Source: Ruminococcus flavefaciens
GTDB lineage: Bacteria > Bacillota > Clostridia > Oscillospirales > Ruminococcaceae
Assembly: GCA_902777125.1 (NCBI GenBank)
Contig: CACYSQ010000021.1
Coordinates: 1-59,429, forward strand
DNA: 59,429 bases
Direction of reading: 5' to 3'
The notes beneath the pieces are model-generated. The model was not told the DNA's origin, made no database searches, and was given only the letters and a program-made list of their open reading frames with translations. The position numbers and the translations under genes were made by a program. Numbering within the stretch: the stretch's first letter is position 1; every line of letters begins with the position of its first letter. Shown one piece after another: positions 35,472 to 45,600 of the stretch.

Positions 35472-38369
35472 ATGATCGCACGGAAAAAGAACAAGCGTAT
35501 CGGTATTGCTCTGACTTCAGCGGCTATTGTTCTTGCCCTCCTTTTCACGGGCTTCGGCTATCCCGGCTTCATTATACCTCTCATCAGGAAAAAGCAGCCG
35601 GAGCCGGTCGTTTATACGGCTGACGAGCTGCTATACAGTATCCCTGACGAAGAACAGGAGGAAAATGTCCGTGTGCTCCCGCAGGGAAACAGTCAGGCAT
35701 TCTCTATCGAGCCCGAGCCCGGAGTTGTTATCTCTGCGGAGGAAAACGCTCTCGACCACGACAGGGAATTCACGCTCACTCCCTGCACTGACGAGGATTT
35801 TGAGCGCTTTGACGCGGCAATACAGCAGGTCGATCCGGATTACAAGGTCCTGTACGCGTGGGATCTTGATGCTGGACTTGCCGAAGATGAAGTTCTTCCG
35901 GGAACGTTCCATGTAGACTTTGATCTGGAAAAGCTTGGGATATTGGAGGAGAACTATCCGTCTCTCAGCGCTTACCGCATATCAGACACAGGAGTATGGT
36001 ATGAGTATGCTATCACTATAGAGAACGGTCATATGAGCTTTGATTCAAACAAGAACTGTCCGGTTACTATAACAGGTCTGTTGGGCGCGACAGCTGCCGT
36101 TTTGCCATTTGCAGCTTTGGGCTGGGAATTCGGCGGCTCCGGAGCTTGGCTTTGGGGCTTTGACAAGGTGTTTGTATATGAAAAGGGTCCCTATATGGAG
36201 AATTCAACTACCCTTGGCAAGAAGCTCTATAATCTCAGGATCAAGTATCCGGATGCTGTTGAAAATGCGGAGAAGGTACGCATTAATGAGTACACAAATG
36301 CTGCTAAAAGGCATAAGGATGAAATAGAGAAAAATGCTATCGAACAGACAAATGCTCTTTGCGGCAATAATCCTCAGCTTCAGGTTTATAATGTTTACAA
36401 AGAGCAGTTTATGAAAAGTGAAAGGGAAAGGCTGGTAAATGATGATCCTGAATATAAAAAGGCTTTGCAAAATCTGAAAAGTGCAGTAGATAAAAACGGT
36501 ATAAAACTCAGCTATATTGATACATTCTCAAAATACTGCATAAAAGCCAATGGATACCTCAAGGAGCAGGCTAAGGTCAAAACACCTGATACCCATGAAC
36601 TTGGTTTATTGGATTATTTTATATACAATCAGGCGATAGACATATACCTGAAATATAACTATAAGGAGGCAGGTGCTATCCAGTTTACCACATTGGGTAA
36701 TTACTATGTTGTTATTAAAGCAAATGATATCATGGAGGGAACGGATCGTACAGGAGAGACCTTTAACACGCTTATCCATGAGCTGCTGCACGTCAGTCAG
36801 AGAGAATACCGCGGAAAGGCAAAATCAATTACGAAATTCGATGAGGCAACAGCAAATCTTATCGAATTCAAGGCTCGTGATTATTTTGATGAAATAACAA
36901 AAGTAAACATGGAAAACCCGAACAGATGGCAGTCATATTTTATCCCAATAGATGCTACTTCGACCTATATTGACGGAGTCAGCGTGACGCCGATGCTCTG
37001 GGACAAGGGAAAGGCGGAGGAGTTTGATGCGGGCGATCAGGGCTATCCGCTGTGTCACATAATAGACTACCTGATAAAGAATTACAAGACGGACATGACC
37101 TTCGGCAAGCTGTTTGACACCTATGCAAAAGGCGGTAACTTTACCGAGACCCTGAAAACTGCCTTCGAAATGGACGACAAGGCGCTCTCTGCAGCGTACA
37201 AGAAATTCATAAAGGCTAATCAGACGAGGTTCTATGGGCTTGCGGTGGAATGGTATACAAATCCGAATGCCGGCAACCAGTGGGCTCTTTCAAGAAAGGG
37301 CGTTGACCAGAAGGATCACGCCGTTATAACCAATCAGGCTTATCAGACGTCAGTTCGCAGGATATATCCGCAGATGCCTCCCGAGGGCAGACAGAAGGAG
37401 GTCAGCATTCTCCTCGCTTACGATGACAATTACAAGGAGCTCACGGACTTCGAGATGATACCGATAGGCAATAAGGACTACAAAAATACAAAGTACGGTA
37501 TCATGTACGCTCCAAAGCCTTACACCAAAATGGATAAGGTCTACACTCTTGAGATAGACGGCGGCGCCAACAAGAAGAGCGTTACGAGCGGCTATACCGT
37601 ATGGACTTTGTTCGCACCCAAGCCGATAGGCGAGATAGAGCTGAAGGACGGCATGATAAACTTCAAGCTCCCTGAGAAGTCCGACCCTGCCAAGGAAGGC
37701 AAGATAGACGGCTACCGTGTTACCATAACCTGTACTACTGACGGTACCAAGACCGAGAAGTTCTACAAGATAAGCGGTGCCGGCAAGGAAATCTCCCTCA
37801 ATGCCTCGAAATACATGGACAAGGATACAAAGATCGAGAACGCACAGTTCAAGGTCAGCATATGCGAGTACATCAAGGAGGCTTCCGGCGATAAGTATTT
37901 TGGTCCCGAATCTGACCCGACCAACAGCATCGTTGCTGACATGGAGGAGACTCTCGAACAGATGGGAGCAGGTCACGGTCTCGTTAACATCGGTCTCGGC
38001 TGGAAGACGGGCGATGACCTCGACCTTCATGTTACCACTCCTAACGGCAGGGAGATCTATTACAACAACAGAAATGCTGACGGCGGTACTCTCGATGTTG
38101 ATATGCAGGTCAGCACGATAGTTGCAAGCCCTGCCGAGCACGTTGACTTCCCTAATCCTCCGGCAGGAACATATACGGTCAGCGTAGTGAACTTCAAGGA
38201 CAGGACGGAGGGCTCTGATACGCCGTTCGTGGTAGTAGTTGAGATCGCGGGCAAGAAGAAGGTCTATGAGCTAACAGCCGGCGGCGAAAAGAGCAGAACT
38301 ACCGTATGCACCTTCACCTACGGCAAGCCGGAGGGCACTGAGAAGGGCAACGAACATCTTGACGACTGA
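35472..38369 (+). CDS. Membrane-anchored HExxH metallopeptidase-like protein
   Basis: 965 residues. N-terminal signal anchor (about 10-32), then a beta-rich region. A zinc-protease motif HELLH near 436-440 with a downstream acidic residue in FDEATANLIEF (about 456-466) fits gluzincins. Long flanking helices surround it, fibronectin-like modules lie at about 720-830, and the C-terminal domain GLGWKTGDDLDLHVTTPNGR resembles the YfaP/DUF2135 fold. The exact peptidase family is not clear. Codon use in 36150-36900 is distinctly more AT-rich than the rest of the gene, so the catalytic part may have a different origin. It is the last gene of the zinc-ribbon operon and the likely effector. Confidence 0.75.
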   Translation: MIARKKNKRIGIALTSAAIVLALLFTGFGYPGFIIPLIRKKQPEPVVYTADELLYSIPDEEQEENVRVLPQGNSQAFSIEPEPGVVISAEENALDHDREFTLTPCTDEDFERFDAAIQQVDPDYKVLYAWDLDAGLAEDEVLPGTFHVDFDLEKLGILEENYPSLSAYRISDTGVWYEYAITIENGHMSFDSNKNCPVTITGLLGATAAVLPFAALGWEFGGSGAWLWGFDKVFVYEKGPYMENSTTLGKKLYNLRIKYPDAVENAEKVRINEYTNAAKRHKDEIEKNAIEQTNALCGNNPQLQVYNVYKEQFMKSERERLVNDDPEYKKALQNLKSAVDKNGIKLSYIDTFSKYCIKANGYLKEQAKVKTPDTHELGLLDYFIYNQAIDIYLKYNYKEAGAIQFTTLGNYYVVIKANDIMEGTDRTGETFNTLIHELLHVSQREYRGKAKSITKFDEATANLIEFKARDYFDEITKVNMENPNRWQSYFIPIDATSTYIDGVSVTPMLWDKGKAEEFDAGDQGYPLCHIIDYLIKNYKTDMTFGKLFDTYAKGGNFTETLKTAFEMDDKALSAAYKKFIKANQTRFYGLAVEWYTNPNAGNQWALSRKGVDQKDHAVITNQAYQTSVRRIYPQMPPEGRQKEVSILLAYDDNYKELTDFEMIPIGNKDYKNTKYGIMYAPKPYTKMDKVYTLEIDGGANKKSVTSGYTVWTLFAPKPIGEIELKDGMINFKLPEKSDPAKEGKIDGYRVTITCTTDGTKTEKFYKISGAGKEISLNASKYMDKDTKIENAQFKVSICEYIKEASGDKYFGPESDPTNSIVADMEETLEQMGAGHGLVNIGLGWKTGDDLDLHVTTPNGREIYYNNRNADGGTLDVDMQVSTIVASPAEHVDFPNPPAGTYTVSVVNFKDRTEGSDTPFVVVVEIAGKKKVYELTAGGEKSRTTVCTFTYGKPEGTEKGNEHLDD

Positions 38370-38383
38370 TAGGAGCAGGAATA

Positions 38384-39178
38384 ATGAGTAAAACAGCTAT
38401 AGTTACCGGCGGCAGCAGCGGGATAGGTCTTGCTGCCGTCCGGGAGCTTGCCTCAAAGGGCTACAGGGTATATGAGTTTTCAAGGCACGGAGAGGACACT
38501 TCCGCGGCAGTTCATCTTGCGGTGGACGTCACGGACGAGGACAGCGTCAGAAAGGCTGTATCCGAGGTGTTCAGGCGTGAGAAACACATCGACCTGCTGA
38601 TAAACTGTGCAGGCTTCGGCATATCCGGCGCTGCGGAGTTTACGGACAGCGCGGAGGCTTCAAAGCAGCTTTCGGTGAACCTCATCGGAACGGCTAATGT
38701 ATGCAGTGCGGTCATACCCTGTATGCGGAGACTGAAACGCGGTAGGATAATCAATATCAGCAGCGTTGCAGCGGTCATGCCGATACCTTTCCAGACATGG
38801 TATTCCGTAAGCAAATCCGGCGTGAACACCTATACCTGTGCGCTTGCCAACGAGGTGAGAACGTTCGGGATAGAGGTCTGTGCGGTAATGCTCGGCGATA
38901 CAAAGACTGGTTTTACTGCTGCACGGAAAAGGTCGGTCAGTGGTGACGACGTATACGGCGGAAGAATATCGCGGTCTGTTGCAGTCATGGAAAAGGACGA
39001 GCAGAACGGCAATACCCCTGAAAATGTGGCAAAGGCTATAGTAAGGACTGCCCTGAGCCGCGGCAGACTGAGACCGCTTTATACGGTCGGTACTCAGTAC
39101 AAGGCGATATGCTTCCTTGACAGGCTCGTACCCGTGAGGTTCAAGAACTATGTTCTGTATAAGATTTACGGCGGATAA
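38384..39178 (+). CDS. Short-chain dehydrogenase/reductase
   Basis: 264 residues. Rossmann cofactor motif TGGSSGIG (residues 8-15), NCAGFG, Ser in INISSVA and the catalytic YSVSK. A classical SDR using NAD(P)H. Substrate not predictable. It lies 14 nt after the HExxH gene with its own AGGAGC ribosome binding site, so it is probably on the same transcript without obvious functional link. Confidence 0.93.
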   Translation: MSKTAIVTGGSSGIGLAAVRELASKGYRVYEFSRHGEDTSAAVHLAVDVTDEDSVRKAVSEVFRREKHIDLLINCAGFGISGAAEFTDSAEASKQLSVNLIGTANVCSAVIPCMRRLKRGRIINISSVAAVMPIPFQTWYSVSKSGVNTYTCALANEVRTFGIEVCAVMLGDTKTGFTAARKRSVSGDDVYGGRISRSVAVMEKDEQNGNTPENVAKAIVRTALSRGRLRPLYTVGTQYKAICFLDRLVPVRFKNYVLYKIYGG

Positions 39179-39357
39179 ACTGACCGATGGTCTGTAAAAG
39201 TTTACAAAATATTAATAAATAATGCCTGTGATGCTCCGGTTTCTTGTGGTATAATGTAAGAATGGAGAATGCAGGCATTTTTCTCCCTGCAAAATCATCA
39301 TCTTCCTGACCTGCGAAGGACAGTCATAATAAATCTTACATCATCGGGGGTAATCAA

Positions 39358-42300
39358 ATGAGATCAGTATTATCCGGGATTTCGGCAAAGCTGAGAGCTT
39401 TCCTGTGCATTGCAGCTTCGGCGGCAGTCATGCTTTCCACTTGCTCCTTCTCTGCATTGGCAGAGGAGAACTCTCAGGAGGTAAAAAGCGAAACGGAGAT
39501 GTCCGTTGATCCTACCGGAAGGGGAGATGGCTATTCTGCCGTTCTCTACGACAACACAAAGGGTCTCCCTACTTCGGAGGCTAACGCCATTGCTCAGACC
39601 GAGGAGGGCTTTATCTGGATCGGAAGCTACAGCGGTCTTATCAGATACGACGGCAATTCCTTTGAGAGATACGATTCCACTACCGGTCTTTCAAGCGTTG
39701 TAAGTCTGTTCGTTGACAGCAAGAACCGCCTTTGGGTTGGTACGAACGACAGCGGTGCTGCTGTAATGGAAAACGGTGAGATCCGTATGTATAACAAGAA
39801 CGACGGCATGAAATCGCTCTCCGTACGTTCGATTATCGAGGATACTAACGGCGATATCTACATAGCTACTACTCACGGACTTGTTGTTGTGGACGATACA
39901 ATGGAGATGCGGCAGGTCGATGCGCCGCAGATAAACGATGAGTTCATCAGAATGCTGAAACTCGGTACAAACGGCGTAATTTACGGTATAACTATGGACG
40001 GTGCCCTTTTCACGATGAAGGACGGAAAGCTCACAAGCTTCCATAATGCCAAAAATCTCGGCATCAACGACGTCCATTCGGTATTTCCCGATCCGGATAA
40101 TCCCGGCTATGTTTACCTTGCAAATAAGGAGTCCGGACTCTACTACGGTGAGCTGTCGGACAGCTTCCGCAATACCGAGACCATGTCTGTTGCCCCGCTG
40201 TACTATGTCAACTCTATCGAAGGCATAAACGGTATGCTTTGGGTCTGCGCTGACAACGGCATCGGATTTGTGAATAACGGCAGCTTTGTGAAGATTGAAA
40301 ATATCCCGATGAATACGTCTGTTGAGGAGATGATGGTCGATTATCAGGGCAATCTCTGGTTCGTATCCTCTCAGCAGGGCGTAATGAAGATAGTGCCTAA
40401 TCAGTTCATTGACCTTTTTGACAAGTACGAATTCGATGACGAGGTGGTCTATTCTACTTGCTACAGCGGCGGCAGGCTCTTCATAGGCACAAAGAACAGC
40501 GGTCTCAGGGTCATTGATGAGAACGGCGAGATGAAGAAGCTGCCTGTGAGCGAGGACGTTACCGCTTCCGGTAAAAAATGCGGCGGCAGTGACCTCTTGA
40601 AAATACTCAGCGGCAGCAAGATACGCTCGATAATCCGCGACAGTAAGGGAAGATTATGGTTCTCGACCTTTGGCTCGGCATCGCTTGTGAGATATGACAA
40701 CGGAAAAGTCAAGCGCTTCCTGAGTGAGGACGGTCTTCCCTCCGACAGGGTAAGGACCGTACACGAATGCGAGGACGGCTCGTTTATAGTTGCCTGTACC
40801 GGCGGACTTGTTCACATAGTCGATGACAAGATCGCGGAGGTCTACAGTGAAAGCGCGGGCATCACGAATACAGAGATACTGACAGTTACCGAGGGCGTAA
40901 ACGGTGAATTTATCGTTGGTACCGACGGCGGCGGCATTTACATTCTGAACGGAGGCGGCTGCAAGCATTTCGGTACGGAATCGGGTCTCGGCTCCGACGT
41001 CGTCATGAGGATAAAGCGTGATATTTCCCGTGATATCTACTGGATAGTGACGAGCAACTCGATCGCCTACATGGACAGGAACTACAATATAACCACAGTC
41101 AGGAACTTCCCTTATTCAAACAATTTCGACCTCTATGAGAATTCGGCAGGTCAGATGTGGGTACTTAGCAGCAACGGTATTTATGTCGCTGCCGTTGAAC
41201 AGCTCCTTGCCAATGAGGAGGTATCACCCCTTTATTACGGCAGGGACGACGGTCTGCCGGGCATTGCGACCTCGAATTCATACAGTGAGCTTACCGATGA
41301 GGGCGAGCTTTACATTGCTACTACTACCGGAATTGCTAAGGTCAATATCGAAAAGCCTTTCGAGAGCGTTTCCGACCTTAAAATAGCAGTACCCTTCATC
41401 GAGGCGGACGGAGAATTCATCTACCCCGACAAATCCGGCAATTTCACGGTATCATCGGACGTTAAGAGGCTGACTGTTTACAGCTACGTCTACAATTATT
41501 CCCTCATCAATCCTAAGGTAACATACCGCTTTGAGGGCTTCGACGACAGTCCGACAACGGTCAAGAGAAGTGAGCTTGCACCGATAACCTATACCAATCT
41601 CAAGGGCGGAAGTTACCGTTTTGTTATGGAGATATCGGACGATCAGGGACGCAGCTCAAAGGAGCTCAGCGTCCGCATCGTAAAGAAGAAGGCTTTCTTT
41701 GAGAAGACATGGTTCGCTGTAATGTGTACATTAGCGGTATTCGTGCTTCTCGGTACCCTGATGTTCATTTATATCCGTTACCGCATAAGGAAGTTCAAGA
41801 AAAAGGAGCTCGAGCAGAAGGCTCTCACCCGTGAGATAACGGAGGCCTTTGCGAAGGTAATAGATATGAAGGATAAGTATACCAACGGCCATTCCACAAG
41901 AGTTGCCGAGTATACGGTCATGCTTGCAAAGGAACTCGGATGCAGCGAGGAGACAGTGGACAAATACTACAATATCGCCCTCCTCCACGATATCGGAAAG
42001 GTCGGTGTTCCGCCGGAGGTACTCAACAAGCCCGGAAAGCTCACCGATACCGAGTTCAACATCATAAAGTCACATTCTGCTCTCGGATACAACACCCTGA
42101 AGGACATCAGCATAATGCCGGAGCTCGCTATCGGTGCAGGCGCACATCATGAGCGTCCGGACGGCAGAGGCTATCCCAAGGGGTTGAAAAATGACGAGAT
42201 CCCTCGTGTCGCACAGATAATCGCGGTCGCAGATACCTTTGACGCGATGTATTCCGACCGACCTTACCGCAAGAGAATGAATTTTGACAAGGTCGTTTCC

Positions 42301-42504
42301 ATAATGAAGGAGGTCAAGGGTACTCAGCTTGCGGAGGACGTTGTTGACGCATTCCTGAGACTTGTTGACAAGGGCGAATTCCGTGCTCCGGACGACAACG
42401 GCGGCGGTACTACCGAGGACATCGACAATATCCACAAGAAGCAGAAGGATAAGGAAGAGGATAAGCCTGAAAATGATCCGGAGAAGAAGACTGAAGAAAA
42501 GTGA
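39358..42504 (+). CDS. Beta-propeller sensor with HD-GYP c-di-GMP phosphodiesterase domain
   Basis: 1048 residues. Signal peptide/anchor (about 1-35). Then a large exported region of two-component-regulator propeller repeats (TSEANAIAQTEEGFIWIGSY, LFVDSKNRLWVGTNDSGAAV) and a Y_Y_Y-type domain (about 690-780). A membrane helix lies at about 790-812. The cytoplasmic HD-GYP domain has HDIGKVGVPPEVLNKPGKLT and AGAHHERPDGRGYPKGL, with DTFDAMYSDRPYR. This layout is like hybrid sensors of gut bacteria that detect glycans, but with c-di-GMP hydrolysis as output. Ligand unknown. A charged Lys/Glu tail ends the protein. Confidence 0.92.
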   Translation: MRSVLSGISAKLRAFLCIAASAAVMLSTCSFSALAEENSQEVKSETEMSVDPTGRGDGYSAVLYDNTKGLPTSEANAIAQTEEGFIWIGSYSGLIRYDGNSFERYDSTTGLSSVVSLFVDSKNRLWVGTNDSGAAVMENGEIRMYNKNDGMKSLSVRSIIEDTNGDIYIATTHGLVVVDDTMEMRQVDAPQINDEFIRMLKLGTNGVIYGITMDGALFTMKDGKLTSFHNAKNLGINDVHSVFPDPDNPGYVYLANKESGLYYGELSDSFRNTETMSVAPLYYVNSIEGINGMLWVCADNGIGFVNNGSFVKIENIPMNTSVEEMMVDYQGNLWFVSSQQGVMKIVPNQFIDLFDKYEFDDEVVYSTCYSGGRLFIGTKNSGLRVIDENGEMKKLPVSEDVTASGKKCGGSDLLKILSGSKIRSIIRDSKGRLWFSTFGSASLVRYDNGKVKRFLSEDGLPSDRVRTVHECEDGSFIVACTGGLVHIVDDKIAEVYSESAGITNTEILTVTEGVNGEFIVGTDGGGIYILNGGGCKHFGTESGLGSDVVMRIKRDISRDIYWIVTSNSIAYMDRNYNITTVRNFPYSNNFDLYENSAGQMWVLSSNGIYVAAVEQLLANEEVSPLYYGRDDGLPGIATSNSYSELTDEGELYIATTTGIAKVNIEKPFESVSDLKIAVPFIEADGEFIYPDKSGNFTVSSDVKRLTVYSYVYNYSLINPKVTYRFEGFDDSPTTVKRSELAPITYTNLKGGSYRFVMEISDDQGRSSKELSVRIVKKKAFFEKTWFAVMCTLAVFVLLGTLMFIYIRYRIRKFKKKELEQKALTREITEAFAKVIDMKDKYTNGHSTRVAEYTVMLAKELGCSEETVDKYYNIALLHDIGKVGVPPEVLNKPGKLTDTEFNIIKSHSALGYNTLKDISIMPELAIGAGAHHERPDGRGYPKGLKNDEIPRVAQIIAVADTFDAMYSDRPYRKRMNFDKVVSIMKEVKGTQLAEDVVDAFLRLVDKGEFRAPDDNGGGTTEDIDNIHKKQKDKEEDKPENDPEKKTEEK

Positions 42505-42536
42505 TATATTGACATCTGCGAGTTGCATAATTTTTG

Positions 42537-42565
42537 TTGACTTTTTATAATAATTATGGTATAAT
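42537..42565 (+). promoter_or_regulatory. Promoter of the GGDEF/EAL gene
   Basis: TTGACT, 17-bp spacer, TATAAT (42560-42565). Confidence 0.8.
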
Positions 42566-42603
42566 ATATACCATAGACCATTCTTAGCAGCGGAGGGATA
42601 TGT

Positions 42604-45600
42604 ATGTCAACTAACGATATTATTTTCAATAAAATAGCAGAAGCTCTGCTTATCGACTATACCAGCATTTACTATGTAAACGCCGTAACAAACGAGTATC
42701 AGTGGTATTCCACCAACTCAGAATATCATTCGCTGCACCTTGAGCCTTCCGGCAAGGACTTCTTCTCGGACCTTGTCCGTGATGTAAAACAGTTCGTCTA
42801 TGAGGAGGACCAGCAGTTCTTTATCGAGAATATGACGAAGGAAAAGCTCCTCTCTCAGACGAAAAAGGGTACGATGCAGAGCATTGAGTACCGCCTTATG
42901 ATAGACGGAGAGCCTGTATATCACACCCTCAGGCTTATCAGAGGCCTCAGCGAGGATTCCGATTACTTAATACTCGGTGTCATCAATGTTGACAAGGAGG
43001 TCAGACGCAGACTTGAGGCTGAAAAAGCCGAGCGTGAGCGTGAGATCTACAACCAGATCGCAGGCAGCCTTGTTGAGCGCTATGATACCCTCTATTACGT
43101 TGATATGGAGGATAACAGCTACTTTGAGTATTCCTCCACCGACACATACAAGACCCTCATGATACCGACAAGGGGAGATGACTTCTTCGCTGAGAGCAAG
43201 AAGAACCTCAGAAGATTAGGCTATCCCGAGGATACGGAGATGATAATGGCGGCGTTCACGAAGAAGGCTATACTCCGCAATCTCAAGGACAAGAGCGTTT
43301 TCCAGATAAAGTACCGTCTCCTTGTTGAGGGACAGGTCATGCACGTCCGCGGCTCTCAGATATGGGCAAGCGATAAGAAGCACATAATCGTCTGCATCGA
43401 GAATATCAACGATGAGGTCAAGGCTCAGGAGGCTTATGAGGAGTCCCGCAAAAAGAGCATGACCTACAGTCAGATCGCGGAAAGTCTCGCCTCGCATTAC
43501 GACGTTATCTACTACGTCGATTCCAAGAACGGCAGCTATGTAGAGTTTACCACGAACAGTCTCTATGGCAACCTTGAGGTCCATGAGGAGGGCAAGGACT
43601 TCTTCTCCGATGCAAGAAGAAATATCGGCGTTATTATTCACCCCGAGGACAGAAAGCGTATACAGGAAGTTCTCACAATAGATAATCTCATGTCCGTTCT
43701 CGAGGAAAGGAGACAGTACAGTACCGAATACAGGCTCCTTATCGACGGCAATCCCCACCACACCCGCATGACCGTTATATGGTCGAGCGATAAGGTGCAT
43801 TTCATCATAGGTGTGCAGAACATCGACGATGAGGTTCGCAAGGAAAAGGCTCAGGCACAGGCTCTCAGCCACGCAAATGAAATAGCAAGGCGTGATGAGC
43901 TTACCGGTACAAAGAACAAGAACGCTTACCGTGAGCTTGAGGAATCAGTTCAGGTCAATATCGACAAGGGCATTGATTTCCTGCCGTTCGCGATAGTTGT
44001 ATGCGATATCAACAACCTTAAAAATATCAACGATACCCTCGGTCACAAGGCGGGCGACGAGTATATCCGTTCCGCAAGCCGCCTTATATGCAATGTCTTT
44101 ACGCACAGTCCTGTTTTCCGTATCGGCGGCGATGAATTCGTAGCCTTCCTCGGCAGTGCCGACTACCATAACAGGGACGAGCTTTTCGACAGACTGCGCG
44201 ATCAGGTCCACGATAACCTCAAAAAGAAGGACGGTCCTATCGTTGCCGCAGGTATCGCCTCATATGACCCGAAAGTAGACCATAAGGTGTCCGATGTCTT
44301 TGAACGTGCGGACAATATGATGTACACCGACAAAAAACGCCTCAAGGATGGCAATTACGATTCCGCTTATGTCGCTGAGCCTATCCGCGAGGAGCACCAG
44401 CGCAAGCTCGATGAGCTGTTTGAAGCCTTCTCGACTGTTTCCGAGGGCGCTTATATCTACATCTGCGATATGAAGTACGACTATTCAAGGTGGTCGAAGA
44501 ACGCAGTTGATGTATTCGGACTTCCCGGCGAGTATATGTACAATGCCGGTACCGTATGGGAGGAGTACATTCACCCCGAGGACAGGGGTACCTACCGTGC
44601 CGGAATAACCGATATTTTCGCCGGAAACGCCTCCGACCACGATATGCAGTACAGAGCCAGAAAGCTCAACGGCGAATACGACCTCTGTACCTGCCGCGGA
44701 GTCGTTCTCAGGGACGCTAACGGCAAGCCGAATTATTTCTGCGGTGCTATCAGGAACCACGGTGTTAAGGCTCATATCGACCCGCTCACAGGTCTTCGCA
44801 ACCAGTACGGCTTCTTTGAGGACCTTCAGACCAATCTGCTCAAAAAGACAAGTGTCGTTGCCTGCATGATAGGAATTTCCAAATTCTCCGAGGTCAACGA
44901 GGTCTACGGCTACCAGTTCGGAAATATGGTGCTCCAGAAGTTCGGACGCCACCTCTTCCAGCACGTCGGCAATACAGGTAACGTTTACCGTCTTGACGGT
45001 ACAAAATTCGCTATCATCACCAAGACGAGAACAGCCTCCGAGATGCGCGACTGCTATACTGAACTGCGTAATTACGCACGAAGCGGTATCTCGCTCGACG
45101 ACAAGTTCGTCATACTCGATGTGAATGCCGGACTGATGAATGTCGATAATTTCGATATCGACCACCAGACCGTTTACGCCTGCCTGAATTTTGCCTACGG
45201 CGAGTCCAAGACACGCAGACAGGGCGAGATAGTCGAATTCTACAATAACCTCAACGACGAGAACAAGCAGAGAATCGAGAAGCTCTACGCTATCCGTGCC
45301 TCGATAATGCGCGATTACAAGGGCTTCTATCTGCTCTATCAGCCTGTTGTGGACGCTTCGACCGAAAAGCTTATCGGTGCGGAGGCGCTTCTCAGGTGGA
45401 GGAGCAAGGAATACGGCATGGTGCCGCCAGATCACTTCATTCCTATCCTCGAAAAAGATCCGCTTTTCTGCGAGCTCGGACAGTGGGTGCTCCGTACCGC
45501 GATAAACGGCGCAAAGCTCGTCATGGAGGAAAACCCGGACTTCATGATAAACGTGAACCTCTCGTACACTCAGCTTGAAAAGCCGGATTTCGTGGACATG

